From contig NZ_JASGJD010000001.1 in NCBI RefSeq assembly GCF_047601505.1, positions 3,038,001 to 3,102,000 on the forward strand: a stretch of DNA of 64,000 bases. The letters run 5' to 3'. Below the pieces are notes generated by a model. It made no database searches. It was not told where the DNA came from and saw only the letters and a list, made by a program, of their open reading frames with translations. The position numbers and the translations under genes are program-made. Shown one piece after another: positions 16,917 to 26,244 of the stretch (position 1 is its first letter; the number at the start of each line of letters is the position of its first letter). Source of the stretch: Cloacibacterium sp047601505 (GTDB lineage Bacteria > Bacteroidota > Bacteroidia > Flavobacteriales > Weeksellaceae).

Positions 16917-18885
16917 AAGGTGGGTCTTGAAAATTCTTTTCATCTTTAAAGTGTGGTACATTGGGATATGCGAAATTAAAATGGTCTAATATTTCCAATA
17001 TTGGAGAATTAAAATTTGCCGATAAATGTACGCATTTTCCCATAATGTAATCAAACATATCAGAATTCACAGAATAACTATGATCCTTAACAAGATTAGG
17101 ATAGGTAATAATATTCCCAGCATCGTCTTTCCAGCCATGTTCTGCCACTTTAATAATGAGGTTTTCGAATTTTTTTAAATTCGTTTTTTTAGTATTCACT
17201 TTATCTTCTTCTTGTGAATCATATACAGCATCATCTTTTACTGGGGTGTCATCATCTTCAGGGTATTTATATTCTTCAGGATGTTTAGTATTATTTTCAG
17301 AAATTGTAAATGGTACTTTTCCGTATTTTCCTGCTATATATTTCATTACATTCATATACACCAATGAGAGCTTATTATTAAGCGGGCGTGTAGAAACTAG
17401 CTTATGATGAGTACCACGTAATATGTATGTTCTTCCATTCTTTATTGTTTGTACTTCATCACCCATAATGTCTGCTGACAATAGTTCATCCTTTTCATCA
17501 TAGGCCATATCACCCTCTCCAGCAAATGAATGTACATGATGCATAATTTCCCATTTTATTTGCTCTTCGGTACAAAGGTTTCTTTTAGCATCAATATACC
17601 AGTTCCTTAACAATTCTTTTTGTTTTTCTAGTTTCTGCTTTTCTTCATCAGAAGCATTTACAGATAAATCAAAAAAATGAAGAGTGTTTAATTCTTCTTT
17701 TGTTTGCCAATAGCCACCTCCAACATCAGAATGGGCTCCAAAAACAGAAAATTCTCTTGCAAAACTGCCACTGGCATAACTTTTAATAGGAGTTATAGGG
17801 AAATTGTCTCGCCACTCTGTTTGGGCTCTTAAATGTAATATTTTTTTGATGTTAGGATTAGAAACCTCAAGATTTACTTTAGGAATGAGTGAAACAGCGT
17901 CTGTAACCATACCTAAAACAGGACTAAACGCATTAGAAAGAGCCTTTGTAATCGGATTTCTTGTAGCATCTATAATTCCTTTTCTCTCTAGCATTTGAGA
18001 AATCACAGTATCAAACAATCCTAAAAACTCGACAGTTACATTATGTTTTGGAAATTTTCCTTGAAGAGCTTTTCCTAAAACGCCTCCTGTAAATACTTCT
18101 ATAGTAGGCGGAGGTAACATATTCTTATTTGTATTTCGAGTGTTATCAATCACTTTTTTTTGAGCCTCCTTCATCAATGATTGCTTTGTAGGTAAGCTAT
18201 TTTTTTTCACATCAAATTTTATATTTTCAACATTTTTAGAAATTCTTTTTCTTTTAGTTTGTAACACTTCATTACAAAAGTGCCTTGCAGCAGCAGCTCC
18301 TCTGCTAAACCCAAATACATCAAACTGAATGGAGGTTATTTCTATTTTTTTGTTGCTTTTTTTCTGTCTTTCTAAAAATAAGTCATTTATTTTTTTTGCT
18401 ATTTCTATACATGTATGGTCTACTCTTGCAATTACGCCTCTTGGTCCTTCACCCAAACCAGAACCTATCATTCCTGTAACACTAACATCTTTTTCATTTC
18501 TCAAAGTACCAATGCCTTCTTCATAATACTTTAATTGAAGTTCTTGAAACGTTACATTTTTTTCCCAATCCCCTTTTTCTTCGTATAAATCATGAAGCAA
18601 AGCCACATTAGAATAAGAATTCCAATAACTGCTGCCTGCAGATTTTTTATCATCATAAATTGTATCATCATCTTCTTTAAAAGGATTTTTTTCTCTGTCT
18701 TTGTAATGAACATTATTATAATATCCGATCTCTGAATTATACCTATTATTCCCAGTTCCATCAAAGAAAACACCAATACGTAGCTTTACTTTTTCGGTTA
18801 TAAGAGTTGTAGTTTTTTTTTGTTTTGGTTTTCTACCCAAAAGCAATACAGGAGAAGTATATCCTTTTCTTAATTTTTTTGGCAT
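16861..18885 (-). CDS. Tle1-like phospholipase effector (DUF2235 / alpha-beta hydrolase)
   Basis: 674 residues without a signal peptide. The N-terminal motif RIGVFFDGTGNNR (36-48) and the alpha/beta hydrolase elbow GFSRG (192-196, nucleophile Ser194) are diagnostic of the DUF2235/Tle1 family. The other triad candidates are Asp292 in FLGLFDTV and His385 in FGAHSDVGGGY. Tle1 proteins are phospholipases of the A type delivered by type VI secretion in Proteobacteria to attack neighbours' membranes; no secretion apparatus gene is in this window. An acidic linker (about 560-585, 'KYPEDDDTPVKDD') precedes the C-terminal part. A terminator separates it from the 1248-residue gene upstream. Confidence 0.85.
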   Translation of the reverse strand: MPKKLRKGYTSPVLLLGRKPKQKKTTTLITEKVKLRIGVFFDGTGNNRYNSEIGYYNNVHYKDREKNPFKEDDDTIYDDKKSAGSSYWNSYSNVALLHDLYEEKGDWEKNVTFQELQLKYYEEGIGTLRNEKDVSVTGMIGSGLGEGPRGVIARVDHTCIEIAKKINDLFLERQKKSNKKIEITSIQFDVFGFSRGAAAARHFCNEVLQTKRKRISKNVENIKFDVKKNSLPTKQSLMKEAQKKVIDNTRNTNKNMLPPPTIEVFTGGVLGKALQGKFPKHNVTVEFLGLFDTVISQMLERKGIIDATRNPITKALSNAFSPVLGMVTDAVSLIPKVNLEVSNPNIKKILHLRAQTEWRDNFPITPIKSYASGSFAREFSVFGAHSDVGGGYWQTKEELNTLHFFDLSVNASDEEKQKLEKQKELLRNWYIDAKRNLCTEEQIKWEIMHHVHSFAGEGDMAYDEKDELLSADIMGDEVQTIKNGRTYILRGTHHKLVSTRPLNNKLSLVYMNVMKYIAGKYGKVPFTISENNTKHPEEYKYPEDDDTPVKDDAVYDSQEEDKVNTKKTNLKKFENLIIKVAEHGWKDDAGNIITYPNLVKDHSYSVNSDMFDYIMGKCVHLSANFNSPILEILDHFNFAYPNVPHFKDEKNFQDPPYERQPYYPQLDAYDYKPH

Positions 18886-18918
18886 TTTTTTTAATTTTAA
18901 GTGTTAAAAATTTTAGAA

Positions 18919-18942
18919 AAGGCGGTACAGTTGCACCGCCTT
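18919..18942 (-). terminator. Terminator after the 1248-residue protein gene
   Basis: Perfect 8-bp stem AAGGCGGT/ACCGCCTT with an 8-nt loop, followed on the minus strand by TTCTAAAATTTTT, 10 nt after the stop at 18952. It implies that the Tle1-like gene has its own promoter or depends on read-through. Confidence 0.85.
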
Positions 18943-18951
18943 AGTTTGGGT

Positions 18952-21900
18952 TTAGCCTTGGTTATTTTGTAGATTAACCAAATTTTCTGCATAATTGAAA
19001 AGCGTAGAAGGATTAGAATTCCCTTGTAATTGTGCATTTTCTTGCAAAGTAAACTTGTTCTCAAATACCAATTCTTCAGGGTTTTCACAGTTTTCTATAT
19101 CTGCTTCAGGGAAGATTGGCAATGCATCGGTAACTTCTAAACCTACTGATTTGGCTTGTAAAATCGTTAAGCTGGTTGGTACTCTTGTAATCCAATATTT
19201 ACCTTGTGGTTTGCCTGTAGTTTCTTTCATTTCATCTACTACAGAAAGATACATAGGATCACCAATTACTGGCACTTCGCCACCGTTCCAAATTTTACCT
19301 GTGCTCATGTAGAACGTTACTGCATCTTCAAAACCAGGTCTCACTGTAGCTACTACTCTAGCCATACCAGATTGTAAAAATGCACGGAACTGTGCATCAT
19401 CACTTGATGATTGATAAAGAGAAGGCCATTCTTCTTTAGAACCCCAATAGTAAGGATAAAACTCGTAAGACATTTCTTCCCATTCAAAGGCTTGCTCCAT
19501 AAATTTAACGAGCGAAGCATAATCGTCTAGGTTTTTATCTCTCAAAACTGCAAATTCTTTCATAGTAGTGCCGGTGTATAGCTGTGTGCCAAAGATCTCC
19601 TGATCTACCATATAGGCAATTGCGTTATGCTTCAAGATATTTTGCTCTATTTCTCTGTAAAGCAATGGACTAGATTCTTTTTTCTCTTCAGCTTTTGCTT
19701 TTTCTTCTTCTACTAATTTTTGGTAGGCTTCTAAAGCATCGTTATATTTAGTAATGATAGAAGCAAGATTTGTTTTATACCAGTTATCCATAAATTCTTT
19801 GGATAATGTATAGTCAAAAATAATAGTAAAATCAAAAGATTCTATATTTCTACCATTGTATTCAAAAATAAAACCATCATTTACAATAAAATTAGATAAT
19901 TTTACAGAATCTTTAGCACTTTTTCCAGTAAAATGGATGTATTTTTTATTTTTAAAATCACTAAACCAAACTTCGCTATTATACCATCTAGAATTTCTTA
20001 CAAAATTATAGTGAATAGTGGCAGAACTCGCCACATAATTTTCAGGAACTTCTAAAGGTTTGGTATATGTTGGTGTGCTACCATCATAATCTACTTTATT
20101 GTAAATTTTATCAAGCTCCTTTGTTAAATTTTTCTGAGGAAGTTCGTTAAGTGTAGTTTTATAATAATCTGCCCAATATTTAAATTTTTCAAAAGTATAT
20201 TCCTCTTGTTTACCAATTTGCCATTGGTCTCCAGAATTTCTTGGATCTAAAGGACGGGTATAAGTTTTCATATTACTATTAATTGCATTTTCATGCAATT
20301 TAGCAGGTTGAGGAATCATAAACTCAAACATTAGACGTTTCCCATAATTGTAGATTTGGTTTTTCATTTTTTTATCCACCCATCTATAAACACCAGTAAT
20401 GTGCTGTGGTTTTGCAGATTCTCCATCTGTAGTTGCAGTTATTTTGCCTCGATTATCAAATTCGTGTACATTCATTTCTGTGTAGGTGTTGATAATTTTT
20501 TGGATACGTTCTTGTTCTACATTGCTTACAATTCTGTCTAATGCTTTATTTGTAACTTCCTGAGCCTTGGTTACTGCTTGTCTTGTAGATTCTTCTTTGG
20601 AACGGTGGTTTGCAAAACTAGCTGTAATTCCCCATTTAGTACTACTTAATGCAACATTGGTGTCATCTAATTTCATTTTAGAAATTTCAGATTGCATTTC
20701 ATTTCTTGTAGCAACGGTAGTATCAGAAACGTGTTCTTTCTCTGTAGATGTTTTGGTGGTATCAGTAATTTCACTGGTTACGGTTCTGCTAGAGCTTTTG
20801 TGTCTCAACTCACTAGCCATTACATTTTCTATATTAGAGATTTCTCCGGGAACATAGGCGTGTATTGATTGTTCTACTTTTAAATAATCCGCAATTCCTA
20901 ACCTGCGAATACCAAATCCTTTAGGTACAAATGATTTTTTGAATTTTGAATTTGTAATATTTTCGGAGCCTGATGGAGTGCTAACTAACGAACTGCTTTT
21001 TGAATATGTTTGTCCAATAAACTGAATCATAGAAAATTTAGTGTCCATTACACTAGATGATTCGTTTAAAGTAAAAATAACTTCAGCATCTTTATCATTT
21101 TTGAAATATACCATTGCTCTGAATTCTGTAAAACTCTCTAGTTGTTCTAATGAAAACTGGTCATTGAAAATGTTTTGAGTAAGAATCTTTACTCCATCTT
21201 TAACATGTACTTTTGGAGAATATTTTAAAGTGTTGCCATTAACATCTTTTAAGTAACAGTCCATACTTTCAATTTCCCAAGAAATATCAGACATTTCTAG
21301 CGCCAAATCAAAATCATATAAAATATCAGAAATTCTATAATTTTTTTTCGGGGTAAGAGTAGCTGTAAAAGGATTTTTTGCAGGAGTCTGTATAGGAACA
21401 AACATTCCGTTTAAATTAGTGTATTCTTCTTTAGTAATACTCGTAGAATTTTGGATAATCTCAGTATTATCATTATACTGTAAACTAATGAACTGATGAA
21501 GACTATCAATAAGTACAGCGTCTTCAACTGGTAGAATTCTCGCTTCTGGAGTAAACTCACTTTGTGATTTTGCTGCCATACGCATTCCGTTTTGCTCTAC
21601 AACTTCATCATTGTACTCTCCTAAAAATTCTTTATGAAGTACATCTGCCATTACTAGGAATGCTTCTTCAGTAAGTTTATCTTTTAAATACATTGTATCT
21701 AATTTCGGAAATTCAAATTGAAATTCAGGCAATACAGGTTCTGAAACAGCATCCAAAAGTGCCTGTTGCTCTTCTGGTGTCTGTGTGGAGTTAAAACCAT
21801 CTGTCACGGCTTTAAGACGAACTTGATAATCATCTAAAAGAGGTTTTATCAATGCCTGATAATCTGCTTGCGCTTCATTATATGCTTTGGAGTATTCTCT

Positions 21901-22698
21901 GTGATAATTTTTTGTTACTTTATCAAGTTCAGTTTTTAAGGTATCTAATCTACCTTTTTCAGATACCGCAAGAGCTAGTTTAGTATTTTTTTCTGCGTAT
22001 GATGCTAATCTTCTTTTAGCAGAGTCAGAAATTTGATTTACCGTAGGGTCTTCTGCAATGTAAGAATTAGAAATTAAACTTTCATTTACAGTAAATACAT
22101 TAGGAACATCTTCTGCATCTACACCATCATCTATAATGGTATCTACAAATAATCTTCCTGGCATAACTACCTTCGCATCTCTGAGCAGAATATGAGATTC
22201 ATTATTTTGATGTACACAAAAATGAATAGCTTTTATTACTTGCAAAATAGCCTCTTTTACATAAAAATCTTTTTGAGTTAAAACCTGATAAATCAAATTA
22301 TCCCACAACTTTGCATAATTAGAAGGATAAGTATTGCCTTGAGGTAAATAATTTTCAATATTTTCTAATTCATTTTTTGCAATTTTCTCGGCTACTGGAA
22401 AAAAGTCTGAAAAATCTGCAACCACTTCACTTTTTGTTTTATAAAAGTAGTTGCTATTTTGAGAATCAATTACATAAATTTGATTTTCTAAAGCAGAAAT
22501 TTTAGAACCATTGGAACTATCCCAAATTCCCATTGGAATAACTTCTCCGAAAAGAATGGTTAAATCTTTTGGTAGGTGTACAAACCCAAGATTTTTCTCT
22601 GGGTGAGTTTCTGTAAGTTGTGGATTTCTAAGACTTACAAATCTAAATAATGTTTGTGATACATTATTATTAGTATTAATGTTTTGTTCTGGTAACAT
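18952..22698 (-). CDS. Large 1248-residue protein of unknown function
   Basis: No signal peptide or transmembrane segment is obvious. A globular N-terminus (1-220, 'QTLFRFVSLRNPQL') is followed by a probable coiled coil (about 225-320), a mixed region, a motif block at 595-628 ('GFGIRRLGIADYLKVEQ' then 'YVPGEISNIENVMA'), a Ser/Thr/Glu-rich stretch (632-675), a helical segment (695-740) and a second charged coil near 1000 ('KLVEEEKAKAEEKKE'). The C-terminal part contains 'MARVVATVRPGFEDAVTFYM'. I believe the YVPGE(I/V)S-IENVMA block occurs in other large Bacteroidota proteins near injection-system or tail-like genes, but cannot name the family. Neighbours are fibre-like proteins and lipases, suggesting a structural or delivery role. 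Confidence 0.75.
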   Translation of the reverse strand: MLPEQNINTNNNVSQTLFRFVSLRNPQLTETHPEKNLGFVHLPKDLTILFGEVIPMGIWDSSNGSKISALENQIYVIDSQNSNYFYKTKSEVVADFSDFFPVAEKIAKNELENIENYLPQGNTYPSNYAKLWDNLIYQVLTQKDFYVKEAILQVIKAIHFCVHQNNESHILLRDAKVVMPGRLFVDTIIDDGVDAEDVPNVFTVNESLISNSYIAEDPTVNQISDSAKRRLASYAEKNTKLALAVSEKGRLDTLKTELDKVTKNYHREYSKAYNEAQADYQALIKPLLDDYQVRLKAVTDGFNSTQTPEEQQALLDAVSEPVLPEFQFEFPKLDTMYLKDKLTEEAFLVMADVLHKEFLGEYNDEVVEQNGMRMAAKSQSEFTPEARILPVEDAVLIDSLHQFISLQYNDNTEIIQNSTSITKEEYTNLNGMFVPIQTPAKNPFTATLTPKKNYRISDILYDFDLALEMSDISWEIESMDCYLKDVNGNTLKYSPKVHVKDGVKILTQNIFNDQFSLEQLESFTEFRAMVYFKNDKDAEVIFTLNESSSVMDTKFSMIQFIGQTYSKSSSLVSTPSGSENITNSKFKKSFVPKGFGIRRLGIADYLKVEQSIHAYVPGEISNIENVMASELRHKSSSRTVTSEITDTTKTSTEKEHVSDTTVATRNEMQSEISKMKLDDTNVALSSTKWGITASFANHRSKEESTRQAVTKAQEVTNKALDRIVSNVEQERIQKIINTYTEMNVHEFDNRGKITATTDGESAKPQHITGVYRWVDKKMKNQIYNYGKRLMFEFMIPQPAKLHENAINSNMKTYTRPLDPRNSGDQWQIGKQEEYTFEKFKYWADYYKTTLNELPQKNLTKELDKIYNKVDYDGSTPTYTKPLEVPENYVASSATIHYNFVRNSRWYNSEVWFSDFKNKKYIHFTGKSAKDSVKLSNFIVNDGFIFEYNGRNIESFDFTIIFDYTLSKEFMDNWYKTNLASIITKYNDALEAYQKLVEEEKAKAEEKKESSPLLYREIEQNILKHNAIAYMVDQEIFGTQLYTGTTMKEFAVLRDKNLDDYASLVKFMEQAFEWEEMSYEFYPYYWGSKEEWPSLYQSSSDDAQFRAFLQSGMARVVATVRPGFEDAVTFYMSTGKIWNGGEVPVIGDPMYLSVVDEMKETTGKPQGKYWITRVPTSLTILQAKSVGLEVTDALPIFPEADIENCENPEELVFENKFTLQENAQLQGNSNPSTLFNYAENLVNLQNNQG

Positions 22699-22738
22699 TT
22701 TTATTTTTTTAAATTGTTAATAATTGTTTTTAAGAGGT

Positions 22739-22765
22739 ACTCTTTGTATTTGCGCAAATAAGAGT
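22739..22765 (-). terminator. Hairpin between fibre C and the 1248-residue gene
   Basis: The 14-bp palindrome TATTTGCGCAAATA is extended by ACTCTT/AGAGT arms. On the minus strand it lies between the fibre C stop (22868) and the next ATG (22698). The T run is stronger on the plus strand, so it may be an attenuator rather than a full terminator. The interval otherwise shows no operator copy like those of the fibre leaders. Confidence 0.4.
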
Positions 22766-22867
22766 GTAGTTTTTTAGTTTTTAAGCATAAGACAGGCTGT
22801 TCAATAATTTTAAGTTATTGATTTTTATTAAATTAAATTTATATTTTAGTGATTTTACTTATTGCTA

Positions 22868-24478
22868 TTATGTTAATAATGTATATTGTATATTACTCAC
22901 ATTAGCACTATAGGTAGTATAAGGGTTACTATTATCTACTATTTTATATGCGGATACTATAAATCCAAAATTAGAGTTATTATTTACAAGATTTTGAATA
23001 TCATAAATTTTTGAAATGATATTATTTGTTCCATACCCCGCTTGAAGAAAGATCTGTGTCCCTACTTTTAAAATAAGGCATTTTATCGGTACATACCAGC
23101 CAACTTGTCTTGTAGATATACCTTGCGTATTATCTCCTGACAAACCTAATGCAGGAATACCAAAATCTCCTCCTCCTCCATCTCTAAAATAAAAATCAGG
23201 AACAACTAATCCGTTATCATCAGAATATATTCCCACATATCTACATCCTGGTATACCATAGTTCCCATATGCACTAGCACCATCAGTAGAAATTATACTA
23301 TTAAAGGTAATTGCCCAATTTTGACTTGATGATAAAATCTTAGTTGATTTTACATTAATCATTGTTTGCCCTCCTACTGCAGTCGTTAAACTTCTAAATG
23401 GATTAACGTTAGTTTGAATTGTGTCATTATTTTGAATATTTATTGTTTCATCAGAAATTCCATTAAAAGTTTCAATATTCCAATTTGTAAATTTTTGAAA
23501 TATTGCTGAATTATGTATCTCATTTAATTTATCTTTTATCGTTTGAACATAAACAGGTACATCGGGGTCAGATGGTTGATTCACGTGATTTACAGTAATT
23601 GTATTAGGTACATTATATACAAAAGCATCTCCTAAAGCAAATTGTCCTGTGGAATCTGTTTTAATAACCTTATTAAAGTTGGAATCTGTAGATCTATCTG
23701 GCAAATTTTGAACTTTATAAACATTTCCTAAAGTGTTTATGGTTAATCCCGCATTCATCGTATGGTTTCTAGCCGATGTATTGCTTAAATCTGCATTAAA
23801 AAAATTCTTACCTAAATCTCCTGCAGGTAATCTTGCCGAGTTTCCAGAACCATCCTCACCAATTACATAAGGGTAAGATGTAGTATTACCAATCGTAGAG
23901 GGCTTACTCAATTTACCATCCAAAACTGTTTGCAACCCGTTGATATTACTTACTGCAAAACTCACAGTAGATAATATATTTCCCTGACTATCTTTTAATT
24001 GTAATTGATTAGAATTAAGCTGTAATTGTGTTCCAACTGAACCTATAAAAGATGATACAGGAATAGTGTCTAATAGCTCATTGTATGCATTCCAAAGCTC
24101 TAAAGAAGTTGTAGAAGAATTATATCTTAAATCGGTACCTTCATTATCAAGAGATAATAACGAAACTTGTGATATTTGATTCCCTTCTCCATCAGACAGT
24201 GTTAAGGTTCTATTAGTAGGCGACCAAGTGTAGTTTAAACCGTCAATAGAAGTTAATATTTTTTGATCCAGCTCTAACTTACTCTGCCAAGTTTCCGTAT
24301 TTATATTAGATGCATCAACATTGGCTTTTAAATCTAGTGAATTTTCAAGTTCTTCTATCTTCTCAATGGGAATGCTATCTTCTTTATGCCAATAAGAGTC
24401 TTGCCATTCCCAGAAATCTTCTTGTCTGGGCTTGTCTCCATTTTCGAAGACCTTTTTTAGTTCTTGTTTTGATTTCAT
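22868..24478 (-). CDS. Phage-tail-fibre-like protein C with shared N-terminal module
   Basis: 536 residues. Residues 1-43 (MKSKQELKKVFENGDKPRQE, then DFWEWQDSYWHKEDSIPIEKIEE) are nearly identical to two further proteins encoded just upstream, and the ~130 bp encoding them are conserved at nucleotide level. Motifs of the form 'FxNGDxPxQxxFxxWxDSYWHK' open many Bacteroidota tail-fibre proteins and probably form the attachment end. The rest (about 60-330) is repetitive, beta-rich and Asn/Ser/Thr-rich ('LTLSDGEGNQISQVSL', 'LQLKDSQGNILSTVSF'). The C-terminus (about 340-536) looks like a separate globular, possibly ligand-binding domain and has no YadA-type repeats. No signal peptide. Confidence 0.75.
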   Translation of the reverse strand: MKSKQELKKVFENGDKPRQEDFWEWQDSYWHKEDSIPIEKIEELENSLDLKANVDASNINTETWQSKLELDQKILTSIDGLNYTWSPTNRTLTLSDGEGNQISQVSLLSLDNEGTDLRYNSSTTSLELWNAYNELLDTIPVSSFIGSVGTQLQLNSNQLQLKDSQGNILSTVSFAVSNINGLQTVLDGKLSKPSTIGNTTSYPYVIGEDGSGNSARLPAGDLGKNFFNADLSNTSARNHTMNAGLTINTLGNVYKVQNLPDRSTDSNFNKVIKTDSTGQFALGDAFVYNVPNTITVNHVNQPSDPDVPVYVQTIKDKLNEIHNSAIFQKFTNWNIETFNGISDETINIQNNDTIQTNVNPFRSLTTAVGGQTMINVKSTKILSSSQNWAITFNSIISTDGASAYGNYGIPGCRYVGIYSDDNGLVVPDFYFRDGGGGDFGIPALGLSGDNTQGISTRQVGWYVPIKCLILKVGTQIFLQAGYGTNNIISKIYDIQNLVNNNSNFGFIVSAYKIVDNSNPYTTYSANVSNIQYTLLT

Positions 24479-24603
24479 TTTTTAATTTTTTGTGTTAAAC
24501 ATTCTTTTCTAGAAAAATTTGTGCTTCTGGTGCATACTTCTTGCTGTTCGAGTCACTTTTAAGTGTCGATTTTAATACTGGTAATCGTAAAAATTTTAGT
24601 TAA

Positions 24604-24693
24604 CTAGGCGCTTTTCTCTTTCTTTTTAAAGAGTTTTTCTATAACGAACAAGACGGCTTGCTCGAACAAGATTTTTAGAAATTTTCTTTTCAT
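24604..24693 (-). CDS. 29-residue cationic peptide, copy A
   Basis: ATG at 24693, stop TAG at 24604-24606. The peptide starts MKRKFLKILFEQAVLF and ends EKLFKKKEKSA: a basic N-terminus, a hydrophobic helix and a lysine-rich tail, like a small membrane-active or holin-like peptide. The predicted start of transcription from the promoter at 24728-24765 lies about 25-30 nt upstream of the ATG, which supports translation. Copy B at 27822 differs by one residue (Ile18 here, Arg18 there) plus one silent change. No family recognised. Confidence 0.5.
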   Translation of the reverse strand: MKRKFLKILFEQAVLFVIEKLFKKKEKSA

Positions 24694-24727
24694 AATAATT
24701 GTGATTTGGTGTTTTATGTTGATGTTT

Positions 24728-24765
24728 CAAAGGTAATTTGCAGAGACGCCAAAACGTGTCGTAAC
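24728..24765 (-). promoter_or_regulatory. Island operator/promoter 6 (leader A, proximal)
   Basis: Degenerate copy of the island palindrome at 24743-24765 (right arm GTGTCGTAAC on the plus strand, spacer AAC), exactly 7 nt upstream of the -7 element TACCTTTG (24728-24735, minus). It should start a transcript just before the 29-residue peptide and fibre C. Confidence 0.7.
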
Positions 24766-24826
24766 AAATTTATTTTTGAGAAAAAATCATCATTTGTGTT
24801 TTTGTTTTTTGTGTTTTTCTCTGCAT

Positions 24827-24864
24827 CAAAGATATACTGCGAATGCGACAAAACTTGTCGTATT
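24827..24864 (-). promoter_or_regulatory. Island operator/promoter 5 (leader A, distal)
   Basis: Palindrome at 24842-24864 with arms AATGCGACAA and TTGTCGTATT around AAC, one mismatch, and the -7 element TATCTTTG (24827-24834, minus) at the invariant 7-nt spacing. It lies 99 bp upstream of the proximal copy. Confidence 0.75.
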
Positions 24865-24901
24865 AAACTTTGTTTTTAATTAATTTTTGAGTAAAGTGGT
24901 T

Positions 24902-26218
24902 CTAATCAATCGTTGTTTGAACAGCAAGCCAATTGGTGCCATCAAACACTCTAATTCCTGAATTACCATTGTCTGTTTGCCAAATCATTTCTCCTATTTC
25001 TTTATTAGAAAGCACATTTCTTTGTGATTTAGTATAGCTTTTTAATTTTAACCTTTCATTCAAAATAATTTTGCCTTTTAAATAACTAGAAGTAATAGAA
25101 TCATTTCCAAGGGTAACTGTATTATCTCCGTTCCCTGTCAAGGAGGAGCCAATAACTATCTCATTATTAGATACGGCTAATTTACCTTGAGAGAAATGAC
25201 CAATGAAAATACTTCTATTTGATTCTGTAATATTCTGCCCTGCATTAGCTCCTAAAAAAATATTTCCAATACCTTTAGTTATATATGGCCCTGAAGCATG
25301 ACCAAAAAAAACGTTTACTTCTCCGCTTATTAAACTCATCCCAGAAATATTTCCCATAGAAGTATTAAATCTTGCGTCAAATGCCTTTATTAAAGCTGCG
25401 CTTCCCACTGCTGTATTAGCTGTACCTCTTGAGTTTTGAAGTGCTGATTGTCCCACTGCTACACCATAGTTCATTTCAGCATTACTTGCAGCTTTATACC
25501 CTATAAATGTATTGAAACTTCCTATTCTATTATATTTCATAGCATCTTCACCAATAGAAATATTCCCTTTTGCATTAAGATTATTTGATGCACTATTATT
25601 TCCAATAGCAATATTACCTTCACCTTTTTTTCCCCATCTTAGCTCTACAGAACGTTCTCCATTACTATCCATAAGAATTGCTCTGGATTTTGTGGTATTT
25701 CCAATAAATTCTAATAGCTTAATTTCTAATGTGCCTGAGAAATTATTTACCAACTCTAATGTAAACCCTCCAATGCCTTTTGCTGTAATTATTCTACTTG
25801 TTGTAAAAGTATTATCATTTCCACTGTCAGCATTCCCATCAATATTGGTATAACCCCAAGTCCCTTTACTATAATTGGTACAATGAATATAAACCCAATA
25901 ATCACTTCCTACGTTATAGTTTGCAGGAAGCTCTAAATTGCCTGAAAAATTATTGAATACCAAAGCATCTAAATTACCTGAGACCCCAGAAGGAAGATTT
26001 GCCGGCATAGAAACAGATTGTACATTTGATGATTGTGCTATTTCATTATCTAGCGTATTGAATAATTTAAAATCACCATTTAAAATGGCTTCCTCAATTT
26101 TTTCAATAGGAATACTATCTTCTTTATGCCAATATGAGTCTTGCCATTCCCAGAAATCTTCCTGTCTGGGCTTGTCTCCGTTTTCGAAGACTTTTTTTAG
26201 TTCTTGTTTTGATTTCAT
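24902..26218 (-). CDS. Phage-tail-fibre-like protein A with YadA-type head repeats
   Basis: 438 residues. Residues 1-43 are the shared N-terminal module. A beta-rich region (about 60-175) is followed by about eight 14-to-20-residue repeats of the YadA left-handed beta-roll type (about 190-345: NIAIGNNS, NISIGEDA, NTFIGYKA, GVAVGQSA, NTAVGSAA, NVFFGHAS, NIFLGANA, SIFIGHFS). A C-terminal stalk ends in 'IRVFDGTNWLAVQ'. YadA-head repeats form trimeric surface-binding rods in adhesins and in tail fibres. No signal peptide or autotransporter anchor is present, so a tail-fibre-like use fits better than a cell-surface adhesin. Separated by 26 bp from fibre B upstream, so cotranscribed. Confidence 0.8.
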   Translation of the reverse strand: MKSKQELKKVFENGDKPRQEDFWEWQDSYWHKEDSIPIEKIEEAILNGDFKLFNTLDNEIAQSSNVQSVSMPANLPSGVSGNLDALVFNNFSGNLELPANYNVGSDYWVYIHCTNYSKGTWGYTNIDGNADSGNDNTFTTSRIITAKGIGGFTLELVNNFSGTLEIKLLEFIGNTTKSRAILMDSNGERSVELRWGKKGEGNIAIGNNSASNNLNAKGNISIGEDAMKYNRIGSFNTFIGYKAASNAEMNYGVAVGQSALQNSRGTANTAVGSAALIKAFDARFNTSMGNISGMSLISGEVNVFFGHASGPYITKGIGNIFLGANAGQNITESNRSIFIGHFSQGKLAVSNNEIVIGSSLTGNGDNTVTLGNDSITSSYLKGKIILNERLKLKSYTKSQRNVLSNKEIGEMIWQTDNGNSGIRVFDGTNWLAVQTTID

Positions 26219-26244
26219 AAATAATTGTTTTTGTAATTAAAATA

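Larger units (their letters stand above)
24495..24890 (-). repeat. Leader duplication, copy A (about 395 bp)
   Basis: Near-identical to 27714-28106. It contains two operator/-7 promoters and a 29-codon ORF. Its right end carries the last ~27 bp of the patatin gene (from TTAAACTTTG to TTTTTGA), although the patatin gene itself lies 3.2 kb away next to copy B. This ghost of the patatin 3' end shows that copy A is the derived copy, made with the fibre genes by tandem duplication. Confidence 0.9.
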
